Assembly (NCBI GenBank): GCA_017434755.1
Contig: JAFRER010000022.1
Location: 1-64,000, forward strand
Direction of reading: 5' to 3'
Length of the DNA stretch: 64,000 bases
Source: Oscillospiraceae bacterium
GTDB taxonomy: Bacteria; Bacillota; Clostridia; Oscillospirales; Oscillospiraceae
The position numbers were made by a program, and so were the translations under genes. Within the stretch, counting starts at the first letter, position 1. The number at the start of each line of letters is the position of its first letter. Shown here one piece after another: positions 34,245 to 43,443 of the stretch. Under the pieces are notes generated by a model, which searched no databases, was not told the DNA's origin, and saw only the letters and a program-made list of their open reading frames with translations.

Positions 34245-35065
34245 TATATCTCCTTCTCGAGGAAATCGGCAAAGCCGGATATGACGGCTCCGTCAACGCT
34301 CTCGACCTTTCCTTCATCCACCAGCGCCGACACAGCGGGATCCACGGGGATCCTCGCAGTATGCGCGATGCCGAAACGCTCCGCGACAGCCGCGACCTTG
34401 CTCGCGCCGAAGATCTCCAGTTCCTTTCCGCACTCAGGGCACTTGAGATACGACATGTTCTCAACGATGCCGAGCACGGGGATGTTCATGAGTTTTGCCA
34501 TGTTCACGGCCTTGGAGACGATCATGCCCACGAGGTCCTGCGGCGTGGAAACGATAATGATCCCGTCCACGGGGAGAGACTGAAACACCGTAAGCGGCAC
34601 GTCGCCCGTGCCGGGAGGCATGTCCACGAACATGTAGTCCACATCCTGCCAGAGCACATCGGTCCAGAACTGGGTAACGGCGCCCGCGATGACAGGCCCT
34701 CTCCAGACCACCGGCTCAGTCTCGTTTTCAAGGATGAGATTGATGGACATGATCTGCATGCCCGTTTCCGTCGTGACGGGAAGGATATAATCTCCCATGC
34801 CCGTGGCATGGCCTTTGATCCCGAAGGACCGCGGGATGGAAGGGCCGGTGATGTCCGCGTCGAGGATGGCGGTGTTATGGCCGCGGCGCTGCATCTCGGA
34901 AGCGAGCAGGCTCGTGATGAGAGACTTTCCCACACCGCCCTTGCCGCTTACGACGGCGATCACTTTTTTGACAGATGAACCCTCATGCAGGTCCTTATGA
35001 AAATCGACAGCCCTTTCGGAGCAGTTTTCGCTGCAGGTGGAGCAGTCGTGTGTACATTCGCTCAT
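34244..35065 (-). CDS. Mrp/NBP35-type P-loop ATPase, Fe-S carrier
   Basis: A 273-aa protein. The N-terminus has a cysteine cluster CTHDCSTCSENC. VVSGKGGVGKSLITSLLA (near 40-55) is the deviant Walker A of the Mrp/MinD group. ILDADITGPSIPR, DYMFVDMPPGTGDVPLT and the C-terminal LKCPECGKEL (CPxC, the usual bridging cluster ligands) follow. It should bind and deliver Fe-S clusters. The ATG at 35065 is 12 bases after GGAGG; a TTG upstream overlaps that site and is less likely. It is the first gene of a two-gene operon with the NifX-like gene. Confidence 0.92.
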   Translation of the reverse strand: MSECTHDCSTCSENCSERAVDFHKDLHEGSSVKKVIAVVSGKGGVGKSLITSLLASEMQRRGHNTAILDADITGPSIPRSFGIKGHATGMGDYILPVTTETGMQIMSINLILENETEPVVWRGPVIAGAVTQFWTDVLWQDVDYMFVDMPPGTGDVPLTVFQSLPVDGIIIVSTPQDLVGMIVSKAVNMAKLMNIPVLGIVENMSYLKCPECGKELEIFGASKVAAVAERFGIAHTARIPVDPAVSALVDEGKVESVDGAVISGFADFLEKEI

Positions 35066-35139
35066 ATCTTGATGAATCCTCCGTTCCAATAGTCACAAAA
35101 ACAGCAGAAAATGATTTACATAATCTGTTGTATCTATAT

Positions 35140-35167
35140 ATTATAACTCTTTTTACGCAATAGTCAA
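35140..35167 (-). promoter_or_regulatory. Promoter of the Mrp-NifX operon
   Basis: TTGACT (35162-35167), 16-bp spacer and TATAAT (35140-35145) on the minus strand. The -35 box overlaps the last codons of the preceding transporter gene. Confidence 0.72.
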
Positions 35168-35664
35168 AGCTTTATTTTCCGGATCGCCCTGACGAGATAC
35201 ATGGCCGCGACGCCCGTAAAGGCGCCCGTCAGGATGCCGGAGACGATCAGCAGCGGCAGATAGACGAGGATCCCCGGCGTTTTCACAACGAGCACGCAGA
35301 CGATCATCTGTCCGAGATTGTGCGCGACAGCGGCGATGATGCTGATCAGCCACATCCTGTTTTCCGGAACGGGTCCCTTGAGGGCGCACATGACGGCATA
35401 GGCGAGAAGCCCTCCGAAGGCGCTGAACAGGAAGCTCGACGGGCTGCCGGCGAATACCGCCCCGAGGATGATCCTCATCAGCAGTACGAGGCCGGCCTCT
35501 TTTCTCGAAAGCAGATACATCGCCACAAGCGTGATGATATTCGCAAGCCCGAGCTTCACGCCCGGCACGGGAACGATCGGCGGGATCTGCGCTTCGATGA
35601 TGAAGACGATCAACGCAGCTGCGGTGAGGACCGACATGAATGCGATACGCTTAGCTCCACGCAT
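35164..35664 (-). CDS. Gx transporter family / heptaprenyl diphosphate synthase component I-like
   Basis: A 166-aa membrane protein with about five helices. The signature IPPIVPVPGVKLGLANIITLVA and GAVFAGSPSSFLFSAFGGLLAY match the family named after heptaprenyl diphosphate synthase subunit I, now viewed as ECF-S-like Gx transporters. The substrate is not known. The start ATG at 35664 has AAGGCGG eight bases upstream; a GTG at 35673 is the alternative. It overlaps the NusG-II gene. Pairing of a NusG-II protein with a Gx-type membrane protein is common in Clostridia. Confidence 0.88.
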   Translation of the reverse strand: MRGAKRIAFMSVLTAAALIVFIIEAQIPPIVPVPGVKLGLANIITLVAMYLLSRKEAGLVLLMRIILGAVFAGSPSSFLFSAFGGLLAYAVMCALKGPVPENRMWLISIIAAVAHNLGQMIVCVLVVKTPGILVYLPLLIVSGILTGAFTGVAAMYLVRAIRKIKL

Positions 35665-36019
35665 CGGTATCACCGCCTTCTATCCAGATGATGAGCCTGT
35701 GCGGCATGCAGATGATCGGGAGGCCGGCCTCCGTCAGTCTTCCCTGAAAAACGCAGATCTTATCCGGGCAGTCCGCCGAGGAGACGGATATCGCGCCGCG
35801 CTCCACGAGGACGGTATTCCTGCCGTATTCCGTCTCGATCTGCAGTTCGTACGGCTCTTTCACCCTTGACAGGTCAATCCGCTTATACTCCACGCCGTCG
35901 ATGCTGATCACGGCGATCGTCCCCGCCGGAGCGAACAGGACAAAAGCGAACCAGACCGCGAGGCAGATGACGACCACGGCGGCAAGCAGCAGTATGATCT
36001 TTTTCGTACTCATTTTCAT
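35651..36019 (-). CDS. NusG domain II-containing membrane-anchored protein
   Basis: A 122-aa protein with an N-terminal helix (about 9-30), then a NusG-II domain recognised from AVISIDGVEYKRIDL, SSADCPDKICVFQGRL and PIICMPHRLIIWIEG. The domain lies outside the membrane by topology. The ATG at 36019 has no Shine-Dalgarno sequence; the -10 box ends at 36026, so the message may start at or next to this ATG (leaderless). A second in-frame ATG lies at 36013. Function is unknown; linkage with the Gx transporter gene suggests a shared task. Confidence 0.85.
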   Translation of the reverse strand: MKMSTKKIILLLAAVVVICLAVWFAFVLFAPAGTIAVISIDGVEYKRIDLSRVKEPYELQIETEYGRNTVLVERGAISVSSADCPDKICVFQGRLTEAGLPIICMPHRLIIWIEGGDTDAWS

Positions 36020-36025
36020 GGGCTC

Positions 36026-36077
36026 ATTGTAGTTTAGGCGCTCTTTATTGTCAATGCTTCGAAACATGTGATATAAT
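36026..36077. promoter_or_regulatory. Overlapping divergent promoters
   Basis: Minus strand: TTGACA (36049-36054), 17 bp, TACAAT (36026-36031), reading into the NusG-II gene. Plus strand: TTGTCA (36048-36053), 18 bp, TATAAT (36072-36077), reading into the FHA-FtsW operon. The two -35 boxes share the same bases, so the polymerases exclude each other. Confidence 0.75.
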
Positions 36078-36122
36078 ATTGTGATTATATCAAAACCGCT
36101 GAAGGGAGATGTGAAAAAGAGC

Positions 36123-37871
36123 ATGGATTTTTTCGATTATATGCTTGTTCTTTCAAAATACGCTCTGATCATATTCTCCCTGATCGTCATAGAGCGCGCT
36201 CTCCGCTCCATGCTCAGTGAGAAATACGACGACGAGATCTGGGCTTACGTTCGATCGGGAAAGGAGCGCGTTCCCGTCTGTCACTGGGAAAACCTCATCG
36301 GCAGGTCTCCGTCCGCGGATATCCGGGTCTATGCGCCCGGAATATCCGGCGTGCATGCGGTGCTTTGCCGGAACGACAAAGGTCAGTGGAAGATCTATGA
36401 CGTTTTCTCCCGGGGCGGCGTATGGATCAATCAGCTGCAGGCGGGATACGGCGGAGCCCCGGTCCGGGACGGAGACGTGATCAATCTCGCCGGCACGCGC
36501 CTTACGTTCATTGAACTCGAGGGCGAAAAGATTGGAAAACTTGAAAAGAAACGCAGCGTCGCCGGCAGCCGGGTCTTTCCCGCGGTCACGCTGGTCTGGC
36601 TTACGCTGTTTCAGAGCACGCTGCTGATGCAGCTTCTTATGAGCTGTGAGCCGGATTATTCCGGCCGGATCAGTCTCGCTTTCGTCTCCGTCATCGTACT
36701 GCAGTGGCTCTGCTTTACGGCCATGCGCATGATCAACAAATCGGGCTTTGAGCTCGAGACGCTCGCCTTTTTCATGACTTCGATCGGCATATCCGTTGCC
36801 GCCTCCTCCACGCCGGAGGACATGTACAAGCATTCGATCCTCGTGATCGCGAGCGTTTTCCTGTTCATTCTCTTCGGCTGGTGGCTGCGGAACCTCAAAC
36901 GCGCCTCGTCCATGCGCGTTCCCTTCGCCATGATCGCGGGCGTGCTGCTCGCTCTCAACCTCTTTGCCGGAAACTCGATCTTCGGAGCAAAAAACTGGCT
37001 GACCATCGCCGGATACTCCTTCCAGCCCTCCGAGTTCGTCAAGGTGTTTTATATCTACGTCGGCGCCTCCACGCTCGAACGCCTGTACATGCGGCAGAAC
37101 CTGTACGCGTTCGTCGGTTTTTCGGCGCTGTGCGTGACAGCCCTCGCTTTCATGGGCGACTTCGGTTCCGCCCTCGTCTTCTTTGTGTGTTTTCTGGTGA
37201 TCTCCTTCATGCGCTCCGGCTCCATCGCCACCGTGGTGCTGTCCATCTCCTCCGCGGTCATAGCGGGACTGATGGCGGTCAGCGCGCGGCCGTATGTGGC
37301 GCAGCGTTTTGCGACCTGGGGGCACGCCTGGGAGGACGTTTTCGACAAGGGTTACCAGCAGGTTCGGACGATGTCCGCCGCGGCAGCCGGAGGTCTCTTC
37401 GGCAAGGGCGCCGGGAGCGGCTGGCTGCAGAGCATCGTCGCCGCCAACACAGACATGGTTTTCGGCGTGGTGAGCGAGGAGTTGGGTCTTCTCATAGCCC
37501 TGAGCGCCGTGCTCGCCATTGCCGCCATCGCGGTGTTTGCCGTGAGGAGCGCGAGGCACTGCAGGAGCGCCTTCTATTCCATAGCCGCATGCGCCTCTGT
37601 GACGATCATGCTGGCGCAGATGGCGCTGAATATTCTTGGTTCCATGGACATCCTGCCGTTCACGGGCGTCACTTTCCCCTTCCTGTCCAGAGGCGGCTCA
37701 TCGCTTATCTCCTGCTGGATGCTTCTCGCCTATATCAAGGGCTCTGACAACCGCCGCGAGGCGAGCTTCGTGGTGCGGAACGCGGAGAATTATACGCGGC
37801 CGGAAGATCCCCGTCTCAAGGATGAGGGGGTCTCCCGCGATCCGAAGCCGGCGGAGGTGAAGAAAGCATGA
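36123..37871 (+). CDS. FHA domain fused to FtsW/RodA/SpoVE family glycosyltransferase
   Basis: A 582-aa protein. One membrane helix (about 8-26) precedes an FHA domain (about 50-125) with NLIGRSPSADIRVYAPGISG and HAVLCR, the phosphothreonine-binding Gly-Arg, Ser and His. Then follow about ten helices of the SEDS family, with KNWLTIAGYSFQPSEFVKV, MGDFGSALVFF, and the C-terminal GVTFPFLSRGGSS. SEDS proteins polymerise peptidoglycan with a class B PBP, encoded next with a 4-bp overlap. The FHA domain suggests control by Ser/Thr phosphorylation. Start: ATG 36123 is 14 bases from AGGGAG; a GTG at 36111 is the alternative. Confidence 0.92.
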   Translation: MDFFDYMLVLSKYALIIFSLIVIERALRSMLSEKYDDEIWAYVRSGKERVPVCHWENLIGRSPSADIRVYAPGISGVHAVLCRNDKGQWKIYDVFSRGGVWINQLQAGYGGAPVRDGDVINLAGTRLTFIELEGEKIGKLEKKRSVAGSRVFPAVTLVWLTLFQSTLLMQLLMSCEPDYSGRISLAFVSVIVLQWLCFTAMRMINKSGFELETLAFFMTSIGISVAASSTPEDMYKHSILVIASVFLFILFGWWLRNLKRASSMRVPFAMIAGVLLALNLFAGNSIFGAKNWLTIAGYSFQPSEFVKVFYIYVGASTLERLYMRQNLYAFVGFSALCVTALAFMGDFGSALVFFVCFLVISFMRSGSIATVVLSISSAVIAGLMAVSARPYVAQRFATWGHAWEDVFDKGYQQVRTMSAAAAGGLFGKGAGSGWLQSIVAANTDMVFGVVSEELGLLIALSAVLAIAAIAVFAVRSARHCRSAFYSIAACASVTIMLAQMALNILGSMDILPFTGVTFPFLSRGGSSLISCWMLLAYIKGSDNRREASFVVRNAENYTRPEDPRLKDEGVSRDPKPAEVKKA

Positions 37872-39160
37872 AAAAGATAACACGGCGTGCGATCTCCGTC
37901 CTGCTCATCATGGCGCTGGTGCTTTTCGGCGTCGGCGTATATGTCGTGAGACTTCTGGAATACGGGGATTCCTGGGCCCTTTACTTTTCGAGACTCAACT
38001 CCGGATCGAGCGGTGTGCTCCACGACCGAAACGGCGAGCTGCTCGCGGAGTTTTCGCGCAACGGCTCGTTTTATGCCGAGGACGCGCTTACAAGGAAGGC
38101 CTGCTTCCACATTCTGGGCGACTACGAGGGCAGGACGGGTTCCGGCCTCATCCCCGCCTTCACGGAGGGCATAAAGGACTACAGCATCTTTACCGGCACC
38201 ACCCACTCGCAGGATTATGAATTCAACCTCACGCTGGATGCCGCTCTCAACCGCGCCGCCTACGAAGCCATAGGCGAGGACAGGGAGGGCGCTGTGCTCG
38301 TGTGCAATTACAGAACGGGCGAGATCCTGTGCATCGTCTCCGCGCCGAGCACGGATCCGCTCTTCTACGATCCCGATCCGCCCGCCGGCACCTACATAAA
38401 CAAATGCCTCAACGCGACCTTTGTTCCCGGCTCCGTGTTCAAGCTGGTGACCTCCGCGGCCGCCATCGAGACGGTAAGCAACATCTGGGACAGGCAGTTT
38501 TTCTGCGAGGGCGAAGGTGAGATCGCGGGTGTAAAGATCGCCTGTGTCGACCCGCACTGGACCACGAATTTTCGCACCGCCCTGTCCAATTCCTGCAACT
38601 ACGCTTTCGCGCAGATCGCCGTGACCGTCGGGCAGGACAACATGAAGCGCTATGTGAAGGAATACGGCTTCACGGATAAGCACGAGCTCAACGGCATCAC
38701 CACCGCCGCCGGCAATTTTGAGACCGCCTACATGGGTGATCCCGAGCTCGCCTGGGCCGGGATCGGCCAGTGGACCGACCTGATCTGCCCCTATTCCCTG
38801 CTCCGCTACGTATGCGCGATCGCAAACGGCGGAACCCTGATCGAGCCGTATATCATAGAAGGAACGGAGACACAGTCCGTGCAGCTGATGAATCCCTCTA
38901 CCGCAGACACGCTCCGAGACATGATGCGCTTTAACGTCACGGACCATTACGGTGAGGACCGCTTCCCCGGCCTTGCCATGTGCGGCAAGTCAGGCACGGC
39001 GGAAGTCGGAGACGGCACCAACAACTCCTGGTTCACGGGATTTCTGGACGATGAAGAGCACCCCTACGCCTTTGTGGTGCTCATTGAAAAAGGCGGCTAC
39101 GGTCTCGCCGACGCGGGGTCTGTCGCCAATACCGTCATGTATACCGCGGTAAGAAAATAA
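37868..39160 (+). CDS. Class B penicillin-binding protein (transpeptidase)
   Basis: This 430-aa protein has an N-terminal membrane helix (about 8-30) and a transpeptidase domain with SxxK at Ser189-Lys192 (GSVFK), SxN at Ser242-Asn244 (SCN) and KSG at Lys374 (GKSGTAE). It is short for a class B PBP and lacks a long dimerisation or PASTA region, as in the PbpA partner of RodA-type SEDS proteins. It overlaps the FHA-SEDS gene by 4 bp. The pair should form one wall synthase. Confidence 0.94.
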   Translation: MKKITRRAISVLLIMALVLFGVGVYVVRLLEYGDSWALYFSRLNSGSSGVLHDRNGELLAEFSRNGSFYAEDALTRKACFHILGDYEGRTGSGLIPAFTEGIKDYSIFTGTTHSQDYEFNLTLDAALNRAAYEAIGEDREGAVLVCNYRTGEILCIVSAPSTDPLFYDPDPPAGTYINKCLNATFVPGSVFKLVTSAAAIETVSNIWDRQFFCEGEGEIAGVKIACVDPHWTTNFRTALSNSCNYAFAQIAVTVGQDNMKRYVKEYGFTDKHELNGITTAAGNFETAYMGDPELAWAGIGQWTDLICPYSLLRYVCAIANGGTLIEPYIIEGTETQSVQLMNPSTADTLRDMMRFNVTDHYGEDRFPGLAMCGKSGTAEVGDGTNNSWFTGFLDDEEHPYAFVVLIEKGGYGLADAGSVANTVMYTAVRK

Positions 39161-39175
39161 CACTCCGGAGAAGCT

Positions 39176-41044
39176 ATGACAGATATATCGGTCAACTCAC
39201 TCGTAAAATCATTTGAGATAGGCAGCAACATACTGGATGGTCTTTCCTTCAGCGTCGACTCCGGCGAACACGTCGGGATACTGGGGCCGAACGGCTGCGG
39301 AAAGACCACTCTTTTCAGGATCCTCACAGGCGATATCGGCTTTGACGCGGGTTCCGTTTCCGTCGTGCCTTCCAAACGGATGGGGCTTATCTCCCAGATC
39401 CCCTCTTATCCCGAGGGTTATACCGTTGAAGACGTGCTCAGAGGTGCCCAGAAGAGACTGTATGATATCAGCGGCCGCCTCGACGAGCTCAGCACCGAGA
39501 TGGAGACCGTCCCGTCCCGCAAGCTCATAGACGAATACGACCGCTTGCTCGACGATTTCCGGCGTCTGGGCGGCTATGAGATGGACAATGAGCGCAGCCG
39601 CGTGGCAAACGGGCTGGACATCCCCGAAGCGATGCGCGCTCAGCTTTTCGACACGCTGTCCGGCGGGGAAAAGACGAGGGTAAACCTTGCACGGCTCATC
39701 CTTGAGGACACGGACATCCTGCTTCTGGACGAACCCACAAACCATCTGGACATGCATGCCACCGAGTGGCTCGAGGAATATCTGTCGCACTTCGGCGGCA
39801 CGGTGCTCACCGTGAGCCACGACCGGTATTTCCTCGACCGGGTGGTGAAACGCTGCATTGAGATCGTGGACGGAAAGGCCGAGTTCTACAGCGGGAACTA
39901 CAGCTTTTTCGTTGCCGAACGGCAGCGCCGCTTCGACGAGAAGCTCAAGCAGTACGAAAAGGATCAGGCCAAGATCGAACAGCTCACCCGCGCCGCGGAA
40001 CAGATGCACCTGTGGGCATTTATGGGCAATGACAAACTCCACAAGAGGGCCTTCTCGATGGAAAAGCGGATCGAGCGGCTCTCCGCGAGCGAAAAGCCGA
40101 AAGAGGCCCGGAAGCTCGATGTGCGCTTCCGGCAGAAGGGATTCTTCGGGGACGAGGTCGCATCCGCGGAGAATATCTCCAAATCCTATGGGGACAAACA
40201 TCTTTTCAGCGGACTGAGCTTCACCGTCACGGGCGGTGAGCGGATCGCCGTGATCGGTGACAACGGGACAGGAAAGACCACGCTGATGAAGATGCTCAAC
40301 AACGAAGAACAGCCTGATACGGGTCTGATTAGGCTCGGCCCCTCCGTGCGGAAAGCATATCTGCCGCAGATCGTGCGTTTTGACGACATGTCCAGAAGCC
40401 TCTACGATACCATGATCTATGAGTGCAAGGCCCAGCCGCAGCAGGCACGTGACAGACTCGCCGCCTTTGGATTCCGAGGGGAGGACGTCTTTATTCCTGC
40501 GGGAGCCCTCTCCGGCGGAGAGCGAAGCAGACTGAAGCTGTGCATGCTGATGGGGAGCGAGATCAACCTGCTGATGCTGGACGAGCCCACGAACCATCTG
40601 GATATCGCGAGCCGGGAGTGGATCGAGAGCGCGCTCTCGGACTATTCGGAGACCCTGATATTCGTCTCTCACGACAGATTCTTCATAGACCGCTTTGCGA
40701 CGAGAATCTGGGACTTCCGGGAAGGAAAAGTGATCGATTTCCGCGGGACGTATTCCGAATACGGCGAATGGAAGGACCGGCAGGAGGTATTCACCAGAAA
40801 CGCCGTCCGGCAGCAGAAGAAGGAAACACCGCAAAAGCGTGAAGCCCACCGCGGGAATGACAGAGCCATCGAGAAGACCGAGCGCGAGATCGAAAAAGCC
40901 GAGAGCCGGCTGGCCCTTCTGGAAAAGGAGGCGGAGGAGTTCGCCTCGGATTATCAGAAACTGATGGAGATAGAGTCCTCAAAGGCCTCTCTGCAGACGG
41001 AACTTGATGCCCTGTATGAAAAGTGGGAGGCACTGAGCTCATGA
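39176..41044 (+). CDS. ABC-F family ATPase
   Basis: A 622-aa soluble protein with two ABC domains. First: GPNGCGKTT Walker A (about 35-43), LSGGEKTRVNLARL signature and LLLDEPTNHLD. Second: GDNGTGKTT, LSGGERSRLKL and LMLDEPTNHLD. A helical linker lies between them and a charged coiled-coil tail (about 545-622). No membrane domain is present. ABC-F proteins act on the ribosome in translation or antibiotic protection. It follows the PBP gene by 15 bp and precedes a YdcF-like gene with a 4-bp overlap, so it belongs to this operon. Subfamily is not assigned. Confidence 0.94.
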   Translation: MTDISVNSLVKSFEIGSNILDGLSFSVDSGEHVGILGPNGCGKTTLFRILTGDIGFDAGSVSVVPSKRMGLISQIPSYPEGYTVEDVLRGAQKRLYDISGRLDELSTEMETVPSRKLIDEYDRLLDDFRRLGGYEMDNERSRVANGLDIPEAMRAQLFDTLSGGEKTRVNLARLILEDTDILLLDEPTNHLDMHATEWLEEYLSHFGGTVLTVSHDRYFLDRVVKRCIEIVDGKAEFYSGNYSFFVAERQRRFDEKLKQYEKDQAKIEQLTRAAEQMHLWAFMGNDKLHKRAFSMEKRIERLSASEKPKEARKLDVRFRQKGFFGDEVASAENISKSYGDKHLFSGLSFTVTGGERIAVIGDNGTGKTTLMKMLNNEEQPDTGLIRLGPSVRKAYLPQIVRFDDMSRSLYDTMIYECKAQPQQARDRLAAFGFRGEDVFIPAGALSGGERSRLKLCMLMGSEINLLMLDEPTNHLDIASREWIESALSDYSETLIFVSHDRFFIDRFATRIWDFREGKVIDFRGTYSEYGEWKDRQEVFTRNAVRQQKKETPQKREAHRGNDRAIEKTEREIEKAESRLALLEKEAEEFASDYQKLMEIESSKASLQTELDALYEKWEALSS

Positions 41045-41775
41045 CCGGTACAGCTGCTTTCTCCTGGTGGGCTGCTCCCGTGCTGCTGATCCTGATGGCA
41101 GTGGTCTTCCGGTATTTCATGAAGGGCTATTCCTACATCGCCCATCTGCTCACGCTGAGTGCCCTGCTGATCGTGCTGTATCGCTGTCTGCCGCAGGGCG
41201 CCAGCCGTGTCCTTACATGGATCCTGATTGCCGGGGCCGTGCTGTTCACGGTATTTGAAACGCCGGTGCTCCTCCATTCCCGGACAGACAGAGACTGCGG
41301 CAGGAAATATCTGATCGTGCTTGGCGCGGAAGTCATCGGGACGCGTCCTTCCCGCTCGCTCCGCTATAGGCTCGAAGCCGCACAGCGCTATCTGGAGCGC
41401 TTTCCGGAGAGCGTCGCCATCGTGAGCGGCGGCAGAGGCCGGAACGAGGACATCAGTGAAGCGCAGTGCATGTTCGCGCAGCTCTTCGCCGCAGGCATAT
41501 CTCCCGGGCGCATCATCACGGAAGAAAAAGCAGAATCGACGATGGAGAACCTCTCCTTCTCCTTTGACCTCATCCGTTCCCTCGGGGACGAGCCTGACGG
41601 AAACACCGCGATCCTCTCCAGTTCCTACCATATCTTCCGGGCAAAAAAAATGGCGCGGTCTCTGAAAGTCCGCGCGGCAGGCGTGGCCTGCTATCCGGGC
41701 AATCCCCTGCTCGCGGTGAATTTCTTCATACGCGAGGCTTTCGGAGTGGCCCATCTCCTGCTGTTCGGCAGATAG
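41041..41775 (+). CDS. YdcF/DUF218 family membrane protein
   Basis: A 244-aa protein with three N-terminal helices (about 8-25, 30-52 and 60-80), then a DUF218 domain: LIVLGAEVIGTRPSRSLRYRLEAA, VAIVSGGRGRNEDISEA, IITEEKAESTMENL and ILSSSYHIFRAKKMAR. In related SanA/ElyC/YdcF proteins this domain affects envelope or wall synthesis. Its place at the end of the SEDS-PBP operon agrees with that. The ATG overlaps the ABC-F stop. Confidence 0.88.
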   Translation: MTGTAAFSWWAAPVLLILMAVVFRYFMKGYSYIAHLLTLSALLIVLYRCLPQGASRVLTWILIAGAVLFTVFETPVLLHSRTDRDCGRKYLIVLGAEVIGTRPSRSLRYRLEAAQRYLERFPESVAIVSGGRGRNEDISEAQCMFAQLFAAGISPGRIITEEKAESTMENLSFSFDLIRSLGDEPDGNTAILSSSYHIFRAKKMARSLKVRAAGVACYPGNPLLAVNFFIREAFGVAHLLLFGR

Positions 41776-41781
41776 AAAAGC

Positions 41782-41820
41782 AAAAACGGGAGGCAGCCTT
41801 TTGACTGCCTCCCGTTTTTT
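41782..41820. terminator. Bidirectional terminator
   Basis: A long stem (41782-41796 with about 41806-41820) with A run before and T run after lies between the convergent YdcF-like gene and guaB. Confidence 0.88.
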
Positions 41821-41831
41821 GTTTTTAGGTA

Positions 41832-43322
41832 TTATTTGTTTTTCAGGATAACGTCGTGGCTGCCGCCCTCCACGATGCTGACCGACGACACGATCGTAAG
41901 CTTGGCGTTCTTCCGGAGATCCGCCAGATTGGTCACACCGCAGTTGCACATGGTGGATTTGATCTTGTGGATGCTCATCTCCACGTTGTCATGCAGCGGT
42001 CCGGCGTAGGTGACGTAGGAATCGACGCCCTCCTCGAAGCTGAGCCGGCCCTTTCCGCCGAGATCGTAGCGCTGCCAGTTCCTTGCCCTGTTCGAACCTT
42101 CGCCCCAGTACTCCTTGACGAAGGTGCCGTTGATCATGAGCTTTTCCGTCGGGCTCTCGTCGAATCTGGCAAAGTATCTGCCCATCATGAGGAAATCCGC
42201 ACCCATGGCGAGTGCGAGGGTCATGTGGTAGTCGTACACAAGGCCGCCGTCCGAGCATACGGGAACGTAGACTCCGGTTTTCTCGAAGTATTCGTCCCTC
42301 GCGGCGACCACCTCGATGAGCGCCGAGGCCTGGCCGCGGCCAATGCCCTTGGTCTCCCTTGTGATGCAGATGCTTCCGCCGCCGATGCCGACCTTAACGA
42401 AGTCAGCGCCCGCCTCGACGAGGAAGAGGAAGCCGTCCCTGTCCACGACATTGCCAGCGCCGACCTTTACACTGTCCCCGTAACGGCCGCGGATGAACTC
42501 AAGGGTCTTCTGCTGGCGCCAGGTGTATCCGTCGGAAGAATCGATGCACAGCACGTCCACTCCCGCATCCACAAGCGCGGGAACGCGCTGTTCGTAGTCT
42601 CTGGTGTTGATGCCGGCGCCTACCATATAGCGTTTCTTCTCATCAAGGATCTCGTTCGGGTTGGCCTTATGCTCGGAATAGTCCTTGCGGAAAACGAAAC
42701 TGACGAGCCTGCCGTTCTGATCCACGATGGGAAGCGAATTGAGCTTGTGATCCCAGATGATGTCGTTGGCCTCTTTGAGACTGGTCCCGTCCGGGGCCGT
42801 GATGAGCTTTTCCAGCGGCGTCATGAATGAGGAGACGGGGGTGGCCACATCCATGCGGCTCACGCGGTAGTCCCTGCTGGAGACGATGCCGAGCAGCTTT
42901 CCGTGCTCCGTCCCGTCCTCGGTGACGGCAACGGTGGAAAATCCATTCCTTTCCTTGAGTTCAAGAATGTCCTCCAGAGTCTGGTCCGGGCGGACATTGG
43001 ACGCGCTCGTCACAAAACCGGCCTTATAGCTTTTTACCCTTGCGACCATTGCGGCCTCCGACTCGATGCTCTGGGAGCCGTATATGAACGAGATCCCGCC
43101 TTCCTTGGCAAGGGCGATGGCAAGCGTATCGTTCGAAACCGACTGCATGATGGCGGAGGTAAAGGGGATGTTGAGATAAATAGAACTCTCCTCACCCTTT
43201 CTATATTTCACGAGCGGAGTCCTGAGGTTTACGTTTGCGGGCGTGCAGCCCTCCCCGGTAAAGCCCGGGATCAGAAGGTATTCGCTGAAGGTCCTTGAGG
43301 GTTCATTGTAGTAAAAAGCCAT
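41832..43322 (-). CDS. guaB: IMP dehydrogenase
   Basis: A 496-aa enzyme oxidising IMP to XMP with NAD+, the first step to GMP. It has an N-terminal barrel part, two CBS domains (about 95-215; e.g. [13 protein letters not shown] and [15 protein letters not shown]), the [15 protein letters not shown] strand and the active-site loop [17 protein letters not shown] with the catalytic Cys. The end [16 protein letters not shown] is longer than usual and more typical of the clostridial form. The start [12 protein letters not shown] has AAAGGAG upstream. It is separated from ireB by a terminator, so its own promoter should lie within 43323-43407, where I see hairpins but no clear boxes. Confidence 0.95.
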   Translation of the reverse strand: MAFYYNEPSRTFSEYLLIPGFTGEGCTPANVNLRTPLVKYRKGEESSIYLNIPFTSAIMQSVSNDTLAIALAKEGGISFIYGSQSIESEAAMVARVKSYKAGFVTSASNVRPDQTLEDILELKERNGFSTVAVTEDGTEHGKLLGIVSSRDYRVSRMDVATPVSSFMTPLEKLITAPDGTSLKEANDIIWDHKLNSLPIVDQNGRLVSFVFRKDYSEHKANPNEILDEKKRYMVGAGINTRDYEQRVPALVDAGVDVLCIDSSDGYTWRQQKTLEFIRGRYGDSVKVGAGNVVDRDGFLFLVEAGADFVKVGIGGGSICITRETKGIGRGQASALIEVVAARDEYFEKTGVYVPVCSDGGLVYDYHMTLALAMGADFLMMGRYFARFDESPTEKLMINGTFVKEYWGEGSNRARNWQRYDLGGKGRLSFEEGVDSYVTYAGPLHDNVEMSIHKIKSTMCNCGVTNLADLRKNAKLTIVSSVSIVEGGSHDVILKNK

Positions 43323-43407
43323 CCTGTTCTCCTTTACACTGTTTCTTTCTGACTGCTGAGCCCGCACAGGCGGGTCCGGCTCCCGTTCGGGATGCTGTCT
43401 GTTTTGC

Positions 43408-43440
43408 AAAAATTCGCAAGGCAGTGCCCTGCGAATTTTT
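43408..43440. terminator. Terminator between ireB and guaB
   Basis: The stem AAAAATTCGCA(A)GGCA with its inverse spans 43408-43440 with A/T runs on each side, directly after the ireB stop. Further small hairpins lie in the guaB leader (43323-43400). Confidence 0.8.
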
Positions 43441-43443
43441 AGT

